Source of the DNA: Rhabditoides inermis | Taxonomy: Eukaryota; Nematoda; Chromadorea; Rhabditida; Rhabditidae | Assembly: GCA_963966185.1 (NCBI GenBank) | Contig: CAWZYM010000114.1 | Location: 593,501 to 657,500, forward strand | Direction: 5' to 3' | Length of the DNA: 64,000 nucleotides | Shown: positions 45,639 to 60,009 of the stretch, in pieces | How the letters are laid out: each line of letters opens with the position of its first letter | How positions within the stretch are numbered: the first letter of the stretch is position 1 | Notes under the pieces: model-generated | What the model saw: the letters and a program-made list of their open reading frames with translations, nothing else | Told to the model about the DNA's origin: nothing | Database searches by the model: none | Program-made: the position numbers and the translations under genes

Positions 45639-45887
45639 TATATGTTTGCTCTTTCATGGCTACGTGCGGTGTAATGCAATGCTGGAGAGGGTAGAAAACT
45701 AGCAAAGTAGCAGAGACTAGGAAAACAACTAGAAAACTGAAACTAAAAATCAAGAGTTGACAAGATGAGTGGTGACGAATAAATACACGGATCAAAGCTT
45801 GATAATGGAGTTGATAATGGGCACATCAGAAAGGGTCGAAGACTGCGAGGTTGTATGAGAAGGGGAGGAGGGGACTGCTGACTGTTC

Positions 45888-46690
45888 TCAGAGTTTGCTT
45901 TGCGCACGAGCCCGTTCCATCATTGGCATCAAATGTTCCTTGATTCCCGGAAGAACCTGAAATATGAAAAGTTTGCATTGATAACTGTACCCAGTAAGAC
46001 CTAACATTAAATACGGACTTAGTGGTAACTAAATCTAGTCAATGGTTGATGCTTCTGCTTCTGAGAATATGAGCTATTTTTGACATTTGCTATCTGATAT
46101 TCTTTACAAAACACTGAAAACGTCAGTTTTGTTTACTACCAACGGTTGTTTATTGATTACCCGTTTATAAAAATGTTAATCAAGCGTGGTGTAAGTTTTA
46201 TGAAGACACGACGTCACGACGACGCAACTTTGGCCCATAGATATCGTGCCAATGCGGGGATTAATCTCCTCCCACCCCACACCCCACGCAAAAACTACAA
46301 ATCTACAATAGCTCTATACCGATAACTGGGACTGAGCCGTGTGGTCTCAATTGTGACATCTTAATTGCATGATGCCAGTGATTGTTACGGAATGAGCAGA
46401 GTGAGAGAGTGATAAAAACTACACCAGTGTTCTCTCTCTTTCTCTTTCTCTCGCTGGCACGTGTTTATGTGTGCAAGTAATGCACCAGACAGATTAACCT
46501 GGGATTAATGGCTGTGAGTGACGAAGAAAAGAGTAAAGCAGACGCAAACATGGATTTCTTTGGAGAAAGGCGTAAGCCGTTAAACGCGAATAAACAAAGA
46601 GTTTGGCACAACGTTGATAATGCCACTCTGCCTAATGCAGGCTGCAAACTTTTTGAGAAAGAAACTTACTTCATACTATATCACCTACCT

Positions 46691-46731
<41 letters not shown>

Positions 46732-47944
46732 CTCTCTCTCCCATATCACTGAAAATGACTAAACGACAAAAATGGGCATGTCTGGTCATATCCCAGGAAA
46801 GAAGCGTACTATTTGATAGAAAAAAACTAGAAATAATATCTAATTAGACGCGCTATATAAAATCCAGTTCGAAGGCTACGTTGGAGGAAGTGACGTCGAT
46901 TCATTAGCCTGTTTTCAAACCTACTTTACTTACTTATACGTCTGGAATCAAAAACCATCATTTCGCTACAATCACGTGTGTAACTAGGTTTCTCGAAATT
47001 ACTGTGCTACACAGTGAATATCCAGTCTTGATGGAGAAAAGGTTGGCTACATTAGGTTACTAACTGCTGCGAAGAGATATTATTAGACTGATCCACATCA
47101 CTATCAATCAGAGCAATGCATAAACAAGGGATAAGTGAAACAATACTATAACAATCTTGTTAGTGTAGCATCTCCTCTCCACAAAGTAGCACCTCACTTA
47201 CACAAAGTGCCTGACACATTCAAATTAGCTCACACTGTCGCAGAGTGATTAGTCTCTTCCAGACAGCTTTCAAAATGTCAATTAGTCAAACAGTTTACGA
47301 TGCGCACTCTACTCACGTGTTGTTTGTTGAGCTCCGATGCGTGTGCCCATTGGATGAGGTGTTCGTATGCGTGTCCATCGCGCATTCCAAGCATCGAACG
47401 GAGCTCCGAATCCGTAAAGTCGAACGCATCCACCAGCGACACGGCGTTCGGACGCAGCTGAAACATGGTGTTCACCAGGTGAAACGTATTTTAGCCCAGA
47501 CACACTTTTTTGCGGAATGCGCGTACGAGCGTATATTTTCGTCCCGTGTCTGCAAGTTTTTGCTAGTCAGACAGGGTGACAGGTGCTTGGAGTGACGTTT
47601 CGAAATTTGAATAACGTGGAACACATCATGTGAGGTTCCGTGTAAACTGACTGCATACTGTACGAGATTGCCAGATTTTCTCGAATTACATATAGCTTAT
47701 ATCATAATCCATGAATAAGAGGGGACGTTTGCCGTTGATTAGGCATAAGTTCTTACTAGAAAACTCGATCAAAACCTTAGTCCGAAAAATGATGACAAGC
47801 AGACAAGTATTAAGTATATGATTATAATCATACAGGCAATTTGCTGAACCGATTTTAGTGCACCTAAGTAGATGTTGTAACCAGCGGTTCTTCACGAAAA
47901 GTTTGTTTCAAAAATATATCGTAATTTACCGATTGCACACGGGG

Positions 47945-47991
<47 letters not shown>

Positions 47992-50900
47992 CTGAGGACT
48001 CGTGAAAAGTGTATTGGACAATAAGCAGTAGCTCCGACTATTTTAAGATGTCTGAGAGCTCACTCGCCACCATATCCTACCACTACCATATCGCGCCCGT
48101 GATAATATTTGTCACGCCATTCGTACTTTGTACTCTACTGATCTGAGCTGAGCTGAACATGAGCCGAGAGCGGGATGTGAGCTGAAGCAAAAAGTGTCCT
48201 TCCAGGCTAGAAACGAAAAGCGAGAAAGTCAAAAGTTCAATCTCGTGGTCTTTTCCAATCACTACCCGAAAAATTGTGTTAAAAGTCCTTCCTGCTCAAA
48301 ATGAGCTCAACCTTTTCATGCGTCTGTTTTTTTTGTTCGAGTACGATACAAGAATATAGCCATAGCTTTTCTTCGTTAACCTTATTAGTGGCGTCGTGAC
48401 GTAAACATAAAAGTATTTACGATGTTATTCTCTTGATTCTTGAATCACATCATTGAATGCTGCTAATAAGGGGAACAGTGTCTACCTCACGAAATGTCGT
48501 AGCATTTATAGTTAGAGACACTGCTGAGACAATCACAAAACGGTTCTGTATGTCAATACTATTAGTCAATACGTCTGAGTTCAGAGAAATATTCCGTAGA
48601 GATTACGCGCGGTTACGAGAATACGCAACTCCCACTACTTGTGACAAAAGACGTGCAAATACTGCACGAAATTGTAAGCTCGTCTAAACTTAGAGCTTTG
48701 CTTCAAATGTATGTATGATATCGCAATGTCTAGACACCATGGGTGAATTAGTATATTACTATTCGAAAGTACATACGCGTGCAGCCTGATGATTGCAATC
48801 TCAAAGGCAAGTCTATCCGAATTCCGGCTGTCTAGAAATATAAGCTATACGTATAGCGATACATATAGCGAATTGGGTGACGTGCTGACAATTTTCGCAA
48901 ATGGAAGATGCATGCATTAGAGTTTTTTTGAGCTATTTCACCATAGATCATGCTATTCTTAACCATTAACTAGGCCAACGACTTTTCACGTATCTCTCAC
49001 GATCTTTGAAATAAAACGCCTGGTTTCGAAGTACAACAAAAAGCGAGACATTTCCATCTTAGGCGTCCCTTTTAAACCCTATTTTTTTGGATGGTCCGCA
49101 GGTGTCTGGAACTGTTGACATTTCCGCGCCAAACAAAAACTAGCGACTCGAAAATGCTAACCGTTTCGCAACCAAAGTCTATCTCTCTCACAGTGTCTAT
49201 TAAAAGTTTAGAGAGTTATTCGAAATCATTATAGCTGAATCACACATCACAATCACAACAATATGAATGGATAGAAAGAACAAGACTCTGAATGTCGTCA
49301 GTGTCTGGTTCTCTCCATTTCCCATACTCTTTTCAGCCGTCTCTCACCTTGGCCAGCGTGTCGTACATTTCGTTCTTCATCCACTCGAGCTGCGACGACG
49401 AGACGTAGCCGTCCTGAAACACCGTACTTAGGATTACTGTACTTTGTATTTACTCTGAACAATACACTTTTTTTCAATTTCCAATAGTGGTCTGTTCAGT
49501 GAGGATGAGATTCGCATTACTCAACTTTAAGACGGATAACTTGCAAAGCAATTTTAGCCGAACATCAGGATTACCTCTTGAAAAAAAGCGTCAAGAAACG
49601 AAAAAAGTTAACTTTGCAGGGGGAAAGAAACCCAGTGCTTTGCATTTTGCATATCAGTTTTATTGTACTGTCAATGTCGTTGTTTAACAATAAGAGCGTA
49701 CATTAATCATTAATGTTGTTGCAGAAAAAGTGATTGAATACATCATTTCAAAGAAATTCTATAATTTTTATAACTCGTAAATATTCACGAATGTGTGTGG
49801 GAGGTTTTTTTTACGAAATCGAGTTATGGAATCTTGATAATATTTCGATCGACGTAAAGAAACTGGTAGATCCGGAATCGAATGTTGTACGACTTTTTCT
49901 GTGTACTTATGTTTGTGTTGAGATCTTATCAAAAAGACTGAAAAAAATTGTAACATTATCACATATACCAGTTTTTTACCGACGCACATGATTGGTTAGA
50001 TTGGTAAGGACAGAGATATCAGAAATACATTCACCACAGTATGTGACAAATGCAATTTATTATACATTATTCATGTCCTTTATTGCATGGCTAAAAATAA
50101 TAATGCGAAACAATTACAGCTACTATACTACACTCAAGCATGTACTATCAGTTTTTTTCGTAAGAGTGTTTTTCGTTTTAAAAGCACATGATACTTAGCT
50201 CCCATACACTCTCGACTGAATCCTGCAAATACATCGCTATAAAAAATTTCGTTCAGAATAAGTCGACAGTGTACGTTAAATAGTGGCGAGAAAACTGGGA
50301 TTTTGATGTACACTTTGAACTCGCAAATGCGGCTTATTGTTATTTGTTATTTATGCTGTGGTAGTGGGTAGCTCAGATTTGATTCAACCGATTGCACTTT
50401 TTCACATCACGTGATAGTCTGCATATAATATGTAATAAGAATCATGTGAACGGTTAACGCGTTTCAATACGTTCAGATTGCAAAAATACGTTCAGACAGC
50501 ATCATACGCCCATCTGTATACATATTTCCGAGACGTTCACCGTTTCCAAAAAAATGTGTCCGGAACGCTATTGAACTGTGAAAAATAAGAGTTCTGTGGA
50601 TTTATACGTAATTCGTCAAACAAAGAAAGTACACTGACAAATCTAGAAGCTTCCGCGTCAATCGAAAAGTGTTGGGAATGATTAAGAAACACTCATACAC
50701 TTTTTCGCACAAAAATAACAGAGATAAAAAGTGTTTAGTGTGATATCAGAGAAATGTGAATATGAAAAAAGTGTATAGTGTGTACGGGGAAATATAGATA
50801 TGACCACAAACTGATTCTGTCACTCTGCAATTTTGGTCGATTTAGTGCCACACTCTTTTACCGGACCTCTATTCGAAAAGGAGTTTCACTGACCCCGCAA

Positions 50901-53900
50901 AAAACTATCAGCAAGGTTTCAACTATTGTATCAAAATGTGAGCACATCCTTCCTTATCAAAATGTGAGCACATCCTTCTTTCTTCTCTGTAAAAGTGCCG
51001 TTTCTTTCGTTCCCCTAGTGGAATGGAAAAGCAGAAAACCAGATGCTTTCTCTTCCTCTTTCTCCAAGGTCCAATTTTTACATATTCATGCTAACATGTC
51101 GGAATCGGCGTGGTAAACCACAACGAACAACGAACAACAAACAAACAAACAAACAACTCCTCACCTCCAGCAGGTAATGCGACTGATCGATGAGCTCGTA
51201 TAGGAGATGGAGACGAAGCAGGTCATCCATCACATCGCGACAGCCGGAGTCGGAGATCGATTGCACCTGAATCAGGTAGGGGTTACGGTAGAACAGTATG
51301 TTGTGTATTGATGTATACATGATGTATTAACTAGCTGACGGCCGAGAGGCTACGGTAGAACATGCATGTTGTGTATTCGTGTTCGAATGATGTGTTTAAT
51401 TGATGAAATTAGCTGAGGGGTTGGTTACTGTAGAACATGTTGCACCGCAATTATGTAATGTGCTTGATGTATTCATTTGGCAAAACATTTTTCAGACTGT
51501 GTTAATTGTGCTCACTGTCGCTGTGGTGTTGTGTTCTCTCGACCAATCATTGAACACATTCTGCAACTTTATTTGGAGACATTATTTATTATTTTCAGCA
51601 AATCAAATGGAATCATTTACTATTTTTAGTGAATAAAACTAAATCACTAAATCGCTATTTACCTCTAAGTAGTTATTAAAACTCGATTGTAACAGTAACC
51701 ACTATGCAATGTTTCTTAAGGGATATAATTGAGGTTGTTGCTTGCACTTACTAATTTATAGATCATAGAGATCAGCAGATCAGAATGGCCGATGGCGTCT
51801 TTTTCAGCGTTTCTTTGATACATGCTCGCGAGCTTTCAATAAAGTATTTTTCGTATTTAAAACATACATCTTCACAAGCTGACATTCGAGCTAACGACTC
51901 CGAAAATGAAATGATAATTTATGACAAACACCTGCCAAGAACAATCACGTGCCCAATTTGATTTATAATAAATTATATGGCTACAAATAGAGAAAACAAT
52001 TGTTCCCACGCACTGTCCAATTAAGAGAATGAATCGCCAAAAAAAGTCTCATGTCTGGAAAGTAACGGAAAAAAATGTGTAGTCTATTAGTACAAATTAC
52101 TACAAAAAGGAGAAAGGGTGAGATTGGGTGTGGGAGAAAAGAAAAAAACATCTTGTAGTTGTACTTGTATCACCTGATAAATTCGATTTTGGGTGGAAAT
52201 CTCACTTTTAATATCTTAGAGGGACCTTATTGGTTGAATATCCGCCACTTAGCTTTTAATCCACTCTAAATAGGGTTAGGTACAATTTTCGAAAGCTAAG
52301 AAAGAGCAAGAAACGCATAAACGCCACTTTTCTACCACAAATTGCTCGTTAAACAAATCTGCACGCGTGCAATTAATAGAATTCGTCAATGTTCTTCAAA
52401 ACGATTTTTGTGTTATAAAAAAAATCAGTTTTCGTTTCGGAAGATGCTCGGTAAGTAGTATTCCCGATTTTGAGAATCAAAAGACAACACAAAACAGAAA
52501 GCGATGTCAAGGGAAAAACATACCCTATCGTAGAAAGCACGTGCAATGAAGAGACGAGTGTGCGCGCGCGAAGCCTGAACATTAAAATACTGAACGTAAA
52601 ATACATTAACAGTCTAGAGACAATGACATTAGTTTTGTGCACTTTGTTGTGCACTTAGCTTTGTACATATCTTGTAATCTAGTTTTTTTTTAAATATAAT
52701 TTGGTTCTCGGAAATTAATCACAGAGAAAAAAATGCACATTCAGTGTACTCTACCTACTTATTTAAACATCATGTTTTGCGTAATTGCTATTCTGTATTG
52801 CAGACACTAATGCCTGATTAGCAACTGTGCGCATGACATTTGACGTACATACGCGTTTTTCTAATCTACAGCAAATGCTGTTAGCGAAGCTAGTAAGTTC
52901 CTCACTTTGATACTCTCTCTGGCAGTTCAATTGCGCAAAATCATACTCAGGCAGACACATGGTGTTGATCTTTTTTCGCGCAAAAGCCGCTATCGCTTAA
53001 ACGAGCGATAAGCTACGCATTTTGCTTTTGGCTTCCTCATCTGTGCTCTATGAGAGTTTGACAAAAGTCAGCTGGGGTTTTTGTTGCGTGAAAATGTTTT
53101 TTTCTACGCTGACTGATTACAACTGCCTAAACCTTGCAATTATGCACGTGCGTAGGCGAGTCGGAACATTACGAGTACGGAAAAGCAAAGCGGGACGAGG
53201 CGTGCAAAACATTCCCGCATGGCTAACCGTGATACAATTCTGCAAAAAAGGAAACGAGAACGGGTTCAGCGGGATCGCGCGATCTACGGAATGTAGCACC
53301 ACAAACAGGGTAAAATTCAAACTACAGTAACCCAGAGTCAATCTACCGTACCCTCTGCATCTCGACGGCGTTATTGTTCCAGGCGCGCTCCGGCGAATCG
53401 CCCTTCTTCCTGAAACAGGGCACAGTAATCATTATAGTTTGTACCGTAGCCCCACACACATTACAGTAAACAGAGTTCACGTTACAGTATTCAAAATTCC
53501 TGCTACCGTATACCCACTTGAGGTCGTGCAGTCGGTCAGCCGCGCGGAAGGTGAGCTTGCGAGCAATGTGCTCAAACGCCGCCAGAAGATGCGCACCCTT
53601 CGAATCTGAAAAATCAATATCACAAAAAAATTCTTTCAGCCAGAATATGTAGATTAAACCAACAACATGAAGGATATTTCGAATACATTCGCAACAACAA
53701 ACTGTGAATTTCATTAAAATATAAGCATATAATTGAAACAATTAGGGACGGGCGAGTGGGAGAAAAAGACTGGGTAGCTGGCGACATGCTTCGCAGGGGT
53801 CACTCGAGATATTGAGAGACGGGCGCAAAGGAAACGCCGCGAGACATGTGTTACGTGTTTGATTATCGATCGTTTATCGATCTAGTCTATCCTAGTTCGC

Positions 53901-56264
53901 TCCAGTCCAATCATTTTTATCTCTATAGCATACCACCCACGTGTTTGATTATCGATCGTTTATCGATCTAGTCTATCCCAGTTCACTACAGTTCAACCAT
54001 TTTTTATCGTATACATTTCATGTGTAACCAGATTCTATTTTATTTTCCTATAACTGAACTGATTTCAATCATCTTATAATGCATTGTTGCACATTCCCGC
54101 ATGATTACTCGGATGAGAGGACGGGCGGCATCAACAGCGGACGCGTCGAATCTACATAACCTAGTTTAATTGTTGTTTGTTTGATTTGTTAATTCACTAA
54201 ACATTTTTTTTTATTATTTTTGAAATGTACATACAAAAACTTATTATTTTCTGCCGCTGTGTCATTGTTTTGATCACAGGGATACTGGTTGACTAGTGAG
54301 ACGCAAAAGATCGCCTCAGGCGGTTTCTCTCATAAATGGTCTCGCAACAACCAGATTAGCGGGATATTCTCACGCGACAGGCGTCCATTGAAAAAGCTGC
54401 TCACGGAAAGTCTTCTTTTATTATTCATATCTTCTTTCTTTTTTGAATTTCGAGTATTCGTGTTTTAATATTTTCTTCCTAATTCGATGCGCTCTATACA
54501 GTAAAGTTGCGGTCAGTCTCTTCGAAACACTCCGTGCCTGCGAAACACTTCGGAATGCCTGCGAAACACTTCGGAATTGCCTTGCGAATTGCCCTCAGAA
54601 CAATCCCGAATTGCCTTTGGAATACTCCCGAACACTCCCGAACACTTCGGAATGCCTTGCGATCCCTTCGAAACACTTCGAAATTGATTCCAAAAAGACT
54701 GACCGCACCTTGAAGCTATTTTCGACTCTCAGTGATGACTTTTTGTGAAACACGTGCCCGTCCCTACATATAATCAACGATCGTTTAGTATGCACTAGCG
54801 GTGATGTGTATGCGTAATTTGTAGCTTTTTGTGGCATTCTGAGAATGGAGACAGGAGACACATATCTATGTGGGTAATCTAGTTTCTATCGTGAAGAACA
54901 ATTTAGATTGTATGCACATGCGTAATGCTTTCCTACGTCACAGGTGCTGCTCGAAAGACTAAAAACCAGCGCATTGAATGGAGCATGTGTCTTTGCACAG
55001 AGAAACTTTGACTTGCGACGTCCTTCAACACATGGCCTCGAACTGAGCGAACTCGGAAGTTCCGACAACCGGGATACTGCCGAATAAGGGAGGGTTCCAG
55101 GAATTCAGTCAGAAAGAATACACTCGAATCACGTGTGGACTGCAGAGTTGTACCGAAACAAGCGGTGCAAAAGCGCGTATACAACTCACGCACGTGAAAC
55201 TTACAAAATCATGCATGTTAGTTACGCACTTGATAAAAGTGTGACGTACAAACCGTGACACTTGATTCGCGCTCTCTCTCTCAGTCCGAAAATCAACGCA
55301 AAGATCATCGTCTCTCTATTGGATTTGTTATTCATAAAACAATTCGCGAAAGGAACGCGTGAATATTGTAAACATAACATGCAAATCCGATTAGTTAACA
55401 GTTCGGAAGTGATAGGGAGATTGCAAAATCTTCGGCCATCACGATTAAAATTGGGACTGGCAAATTCTTGGAATGTACGAATTTCGATTAAAGAAATGCA
55501 GAAAAAAGGTAATTTTAAACCGAACATAAATCAGATTTTAGTGGAAAAATCATCACGCACATTTGTAATCCACACCCACCCACAATTCAATTTCTCTAAC
55601 AAACTTGTCTTGTCTAGACTAGATTGATAGTATAATCCTGATACAGAACCGAGATCAAAAGTTGCAAAAAAAAATGCTATCATTTTTGAAACTACATGTG
55701 ATTATGAACCATGTCTCTGTGATACCATAAAAATCACCAAAAAAAATCAAGTCTTGACCTTATTTGACTGTTCAAACTGTATTCTACGAATCGCTGACCC
55801 TTCTCTCCGGTGAAAATACCGTTATTACCTCAGTTGACTCGGTTCATACTGTGTCTACATCAGTCGCTCACCCTTCTCTGCTCCAATGGCGGAGCGCTTC
55901 TCCACGGGTAGGGAGAGGTAGGCAGTGAGCTTTCCGGTCGGCTTGCCAGCGCGCACCGCCGAAGCCGTCTTCATCAGATACCTGCAAAGGAAGATGTTGA
56001 AATATGTTATGTAAAAGATATGTATGTAAAAGCTATGTTATGTTCAAATGGATTTGTCGAACGAAAATGTTCGACCGATGTACCACTAGAGAAACAGTTT
56101 GTTCGACCTTTCGCCTTCATAGGAAAGCTCAAACTTGCCGCATTCAAACCTATTCAATGGAGTTGGTACAAATAAAACATTCGCTACAGTAGTACTCGAG
56201 AATTTTTTTATAATTTTATTCAATGTCATGTTTTTGTTAAGAGAGAGAGAGAGGGGGAGAGAGA

Positions 56265-56309
<45 letters not shown>

Positions 56310-59300
56310 GCCCACCTCGCGAGCTGCAGCAACATCACCATATTCTCGCCCTCGTACGTGCATCCACCGATCGCCACACCTGCAAAAGGACAAATTGTCA
56401 TTGTCTCGCGCACAGTTTTCGGTATTTACAGCAGGGGTCAACTGTCGGTATTTAGATTAAACAGGAGGAGAGAATGTGACGTAGCCTTTTCCCTTGTTTC
56501 TGATTGACATTTACTGTAAGAATAAGTTCATAAGGCGCTCACTGCGACGCGATTTGAGTGCGACAACAGGGAAGTGATATTTTCAACCGTGAAATGTCTT
56601 CTCGGATAAAATTATACTTATGTGAAACCCCACACGTTGCGAAAGTGTCTTTTTGCATATTAGACTTCAAATCATCAAATCATCAAATCTCGAATACTCT
56701 AGATGTGCTGCTCTGGATTTGTGGAGAAAAATAGACACATTCTGGAATCACATTTGCAGAAATTGATAAATTAAAAACAAATGATCATTTGTTAAACGAC
56801 TGGGAAATATGTACCGGAAAGAGGATTGATCCCACGCTAGACGTAAAACGTGCAATCCTAGACTTTTACGAGTCCTTGGATTTTGTGATCTAACATAAAG
56901 CTTGTATTATAGAACGATTAACTTCTGCTTATTTTAGGTACAGAGGTGGGTGGCCAGTCAGAAGGCCCTTTGCGGCCGATTTGACGAAAATCGGCTAAAA
57001 CGGCTGCAAAGCTCGTTTCTCGAGTGACCGTTGAGCTACAGAGCACTAGTTTAGCGGAATCGAACGCTCTTCGAGTGATCTGTCAGACTGTATAGTTGTT
57101 TCCAGTTGAAAAAATTTTTTTCTTCATGTTCCTGATTTTGACCCATTCTATTTCATTGAAAGCAGAAAACAAAACAACGGCTGGAGTCTTGCAATTTGAA
57201 GGATATATAAGGAATGCCAACAAAAACAAAAACTTACTTTTAAAGGTACAATGCGCTTTAACAATTTCTACAATCGTTTTGCATGATGTGGTCTAGAATA
57301 TATAATAGTTTATTCATAAATGGTTAGGATATATACACAATCGGCTTTCAATCTCGTAATTTGAAAATATATGTTTTTACGATTCACTCCATTATCCAGA
57401 TGTCAATTCAAAAAGACAATCATGAAAGAGACTCAAATAAAAATAGTAACAAATCTGCAATTATGCCTTCAAGAAACCAATGATACGTCAAATTTCAGGT
57501 TGCAAGAGGCATAGTGGCGAATTATTTCTGCAAAACTATGCCACAACGCCCTATTCTCACAAGTTCAAGATTCAAGATTCTAGACTTATGGTTGCATGTC
57601 TCTGCATGATTCGAAGAAAGGCGACAGCACAACATGACTCATCTCATCAGGGGAAAAACCGTGATAGTGATAGTGAATACCCACCGTATACCAACCGATA
57701 GTATATCTACCGGTAGTGATAGTGAACCACGTGATACCTATACCTCTTTACCTACCGTATTCCTCAAATACCTACCGTATATCTCTGGCAGTCGGCTGGC
57801 GGCCGAGTATCCGTGCCCGCCGCACGCCATTCGACACTGCTCGATGCACTCTCCAGCCTAGAACGAAAGAATGATTTACACGGTTTAAAAAAACGAATCT
57901 TCAGTATCTTTAGTAAATCAATGACACTAGAATAATCGGAAAGAAACTGCGAACTTGGATCAGACATATGTCTCAAATAGGATATGTAACACATCTCAGC
58001 AACTCTCCGTAATCGCGTTTGTTCGCAAAAATCATGCAAGTTCTAGAAAGAATTTGTTACGCAAAAGTCATTTGCAGTAGTGCACGTAGAGAATAGATAT
58101 ACTCGATATACCAAACCCTACCTAGCAAAAAGTAATGTTTAGTAATGGTGCGTTTTTAAAAACAGATTTCATTTCATGGAAAATTGTCTCATTATCATTT
58201 GCATGCTTTGTATTATGATGCACATTAACATGAACTTTCTTGATGTTACCTGTCTAGTTCAAGTCAAGGTCTGGTACTATCAACAAAGTAAAGCATGTGC
58301 ATACCTAATTGATGTGATTACAATTTTGTTCGATGCTGATGCTGATTAGTAAACAGAATAGTTTTGTTATTTTTAATAGTTTACAGACATGTTATAATAA
58401 TTTCTAATTATTGATAATTACCGAGAACCTAATAATGAATTCAAGTGTTCAATGTTCTGGAAAAAAAAACTTTTTCTAAAACACTTTTTTTTCCATATCA
58501 TTCATGGGCGAGACAAGTGTGTGAGAAAATGGGTACAATTCCTGAATGGTTATCATCGATCTTGCGGTTGTAAACTTGTAGGAAACGTTGGCAATTCTTA
58601 CCGAAAGGACACTGAACATTGGTTGGTAGAAAGTGTACATTCAAAAAGATCACTGCACATTTGAAACAACATTTGAAATGTGTTATCGTTGTTCCAGCAA
58701 AAAAAAAAAACACCGTATGATTGGATTTTGAACGTAATCCGCCGCACAATCTGAATAAGCGGTTTAACGAAAGAAAAAAACCGCAATCATATTATGATCC
58801 GTTCAAAACTCATGGAAAATCCAGTCTTAGCAAATTCCAATAACAACCAGTTTCCGTCGTTTCGAGTTTCCGGAATCAAAACATCACAAGATTGATAACT
58901 GATAAACTGAAACCGGATGGAAAAAGGGAAAAATTCGTGATTTCCCAAAAAAAAACACTCAAAATCACCTGGAAAGTGCAGACCGACTTGAGACCGGAAG
59001 TGAGAGCGTGCAGGTCGGCCAGGTTCTCCATCTACAATCAATCGATAGCCAATCGATGAATCGATAATAATAAAAAGTCACTCACCGCCCCGTTCTTGAT
59101 GTCGTCGAGCACTTTGTGGTACATGGTGACGACCTAAAAATGAAAACGGTCTACGCTCACGCTCAGAATCGATAAACGATATTGATCAAAACTATTGGAT
59201 CATCCTCAGTCAGAATAGGAACACTAGTAGGAGTAAGGGCGTATGAAATCGATAAATCGATAAATCGATCAATAAATCAATACTAACGGTGCGCCCTCCG

Positions 59301-59387
59301 AACATGAAGGCGTATGCCCTCGCCAGTTGGGGAAGGAGCCTGTGCTGTTGGGTCTGGTAGTCGATGATCTGCACCTCCTGGCCCGAA
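45888..59387 (-). CDS. ACOX: peroxisomal acyl-CoA oxidase (ACOX), C-terminal part
   Basis: FAD enzyme of the first step of peroxisomal beta-oxidation (acyl-CoA plus O2 to trans-2-enoyl-CoA plus H2O2). Minus-strand exons: 59288-59387 (QIIDYQTQQHRLLPQLARAY), about 59085-59137 (MYHKVLDDIKNGA), about 58970-59032 (DLHALTSGLKSVCTFQ), about 57782-57857 (CIEQCRMACGGHGYSAAS), about 56317-56381 (CTYEGENMVMLLQLAR; holds the catalytic Glu of the family), about 55869-55982 (YLMKTASAVRAGK), about 53517-53606, about 53350-53408, 51165-51266, 49348-49413, 47317-47457 (AVSLVDAFDFTDSELRSMLG), 45888-45956. The end is AQSKL, a PTS1 peroxisomal import signal. Order and motifs match human ACOX1 from about residue 300 on. 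The N-terminal half is not found up to 64000, so it lies beyond the window or is lost. Introns reach 2.3 kb. Confidence 0.92.
46690..46741. repeat. CT microsatellite in an ACOX intron
   Basis: (CT)n with one CGCT interruption, in the intron between the last two ACOX exons. The rest of this intron holds no supported gene. Confidence 0.95.
47946..47990. repeat. CT microsatellite in an ACOX intron
   Basis: (CT)n of about 42 bp. The surrounding intron (47458-49347) shows no further exon. Confidence 0.95.
50926..50984. repeat. 28-bp direct duplication
   Basis: TATCAAAATGTGAGCACATC occurs twice, 28 bp apart, both followed by CTTC. Intronic in ACOX. Confidence 0.8.
51280..51440. repeat. imperfect tandem repeat of about 65 bp next to an ACOX exon
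   Basis: GGTTACGGTAGAACA, GGCTACGGTAGAACA and GGTTACTGTAGAACA begin successive units near 51284, 51350 and 51419; the first two are followed by ATGTTGTGTATT-type sequence. The array begins about 18 bp from the exon start at 51266, that is, within the acceptor-side intron. Confidence 0.75.
53853..54012. repeat. tandem duplication, two units of about 86 bp
   Basis: ACGTGTTTGATTATCGATCG begins both units (about 53853 and 53939), continuing TTTATCGATCTAGTCTATCC and a similar tail. Intronic in ACOX. Confidence 0.85.
54506..54707. mobile_element. MITE-like element with GCGGTCAGTCT ends and internal repeats
   Basis: Left end TTGCGGTCAGTCTCTTCGAA, right end CAAAAAGACTGACCGCA, forming terminal inverted repeats of about 15 bp. 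The interior is made of degenerate GAAACACTTCGGAATGCCT units. The open frames through it are repeat-derived. Isolated ends of the same type are seen at 10439-10459, 12845-12861 and 14682-14700. Confidence 0.7.
56238..56307. repeat. GA microsatellite beside an ACOX exon
   Basis: (GA)n with GGGGGA and GGAAGA interruptions. It ends about 10 bp from the ACOX exon with the YEGEN motif, on its donor side. Confidence 0.95.
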
Positions 59388-59417
59388 CTGGAATGGTCCG
59401 TTTGGTTCTCTCTGTCT

Positions 59418-59424
59418 CTGTCTC

Positions 59425-59462
<38 letters not shown>
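59418..59462. repeat. CT microsatellite upstream of the first visible ACOX exon
   Basis: (CT)n about 30 bp on the acceptor side of the exon 59288-59387. In transcript sense it is an AG tract. Confidence 0.95.
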
Positions 59463-59464
<2 letters not shown>

Positions 59465-60009
59465 AATATTTCTACGCCACTATTACTGTCGCTCCAAGTT
59501 TCACAGTCTCGGTAACTATCAATGCAGTATTCAATTCGGTTTTTGTCAAATAAGTTGAGCATATCTTGCAGCGAAAATGTCACAAAAGCGAACGCATGAA
59601 TTATCACTCATTTCAAAACACAAACGAACACGTTACGTTTCAAGCAATTCATAAAACACAACACTTCATCTAGTTGATAATACTTACGTGGTTGAGTTCA
59701 TATCACACTGTCTCTGTAAGAATCGGACGAGGTGGTTACTAGAAGCTATGTCAGCGCACATTGGTGTTATCGAAGGTCCTCTACAAGATGCAAACAGTCG
59801 TTTTTGTCAAATATTCAAATTTGGCCCATTAAGGGACCACTACCTCAAATCGGTCAGTTTTTGTCAAAACACTTCAAATAAAGACTCGTTCGATTTCTTA
59901 TCCGATTTTAAAAACTTTTTCATATACTGAACTTTTCGAAAAAAATTGATTTGAAAAAGTTATGACCAAAAAAATGAAAAATTTGCATATTTTCAATTTT
60001 TATGAGTAT

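Noticed and set aside
54443..54748. Cys/Thr-rich repeat protein frame (ACETLRN repeats)
   Set aside because: It is the translation of the internal repeats of a MITE-like element.
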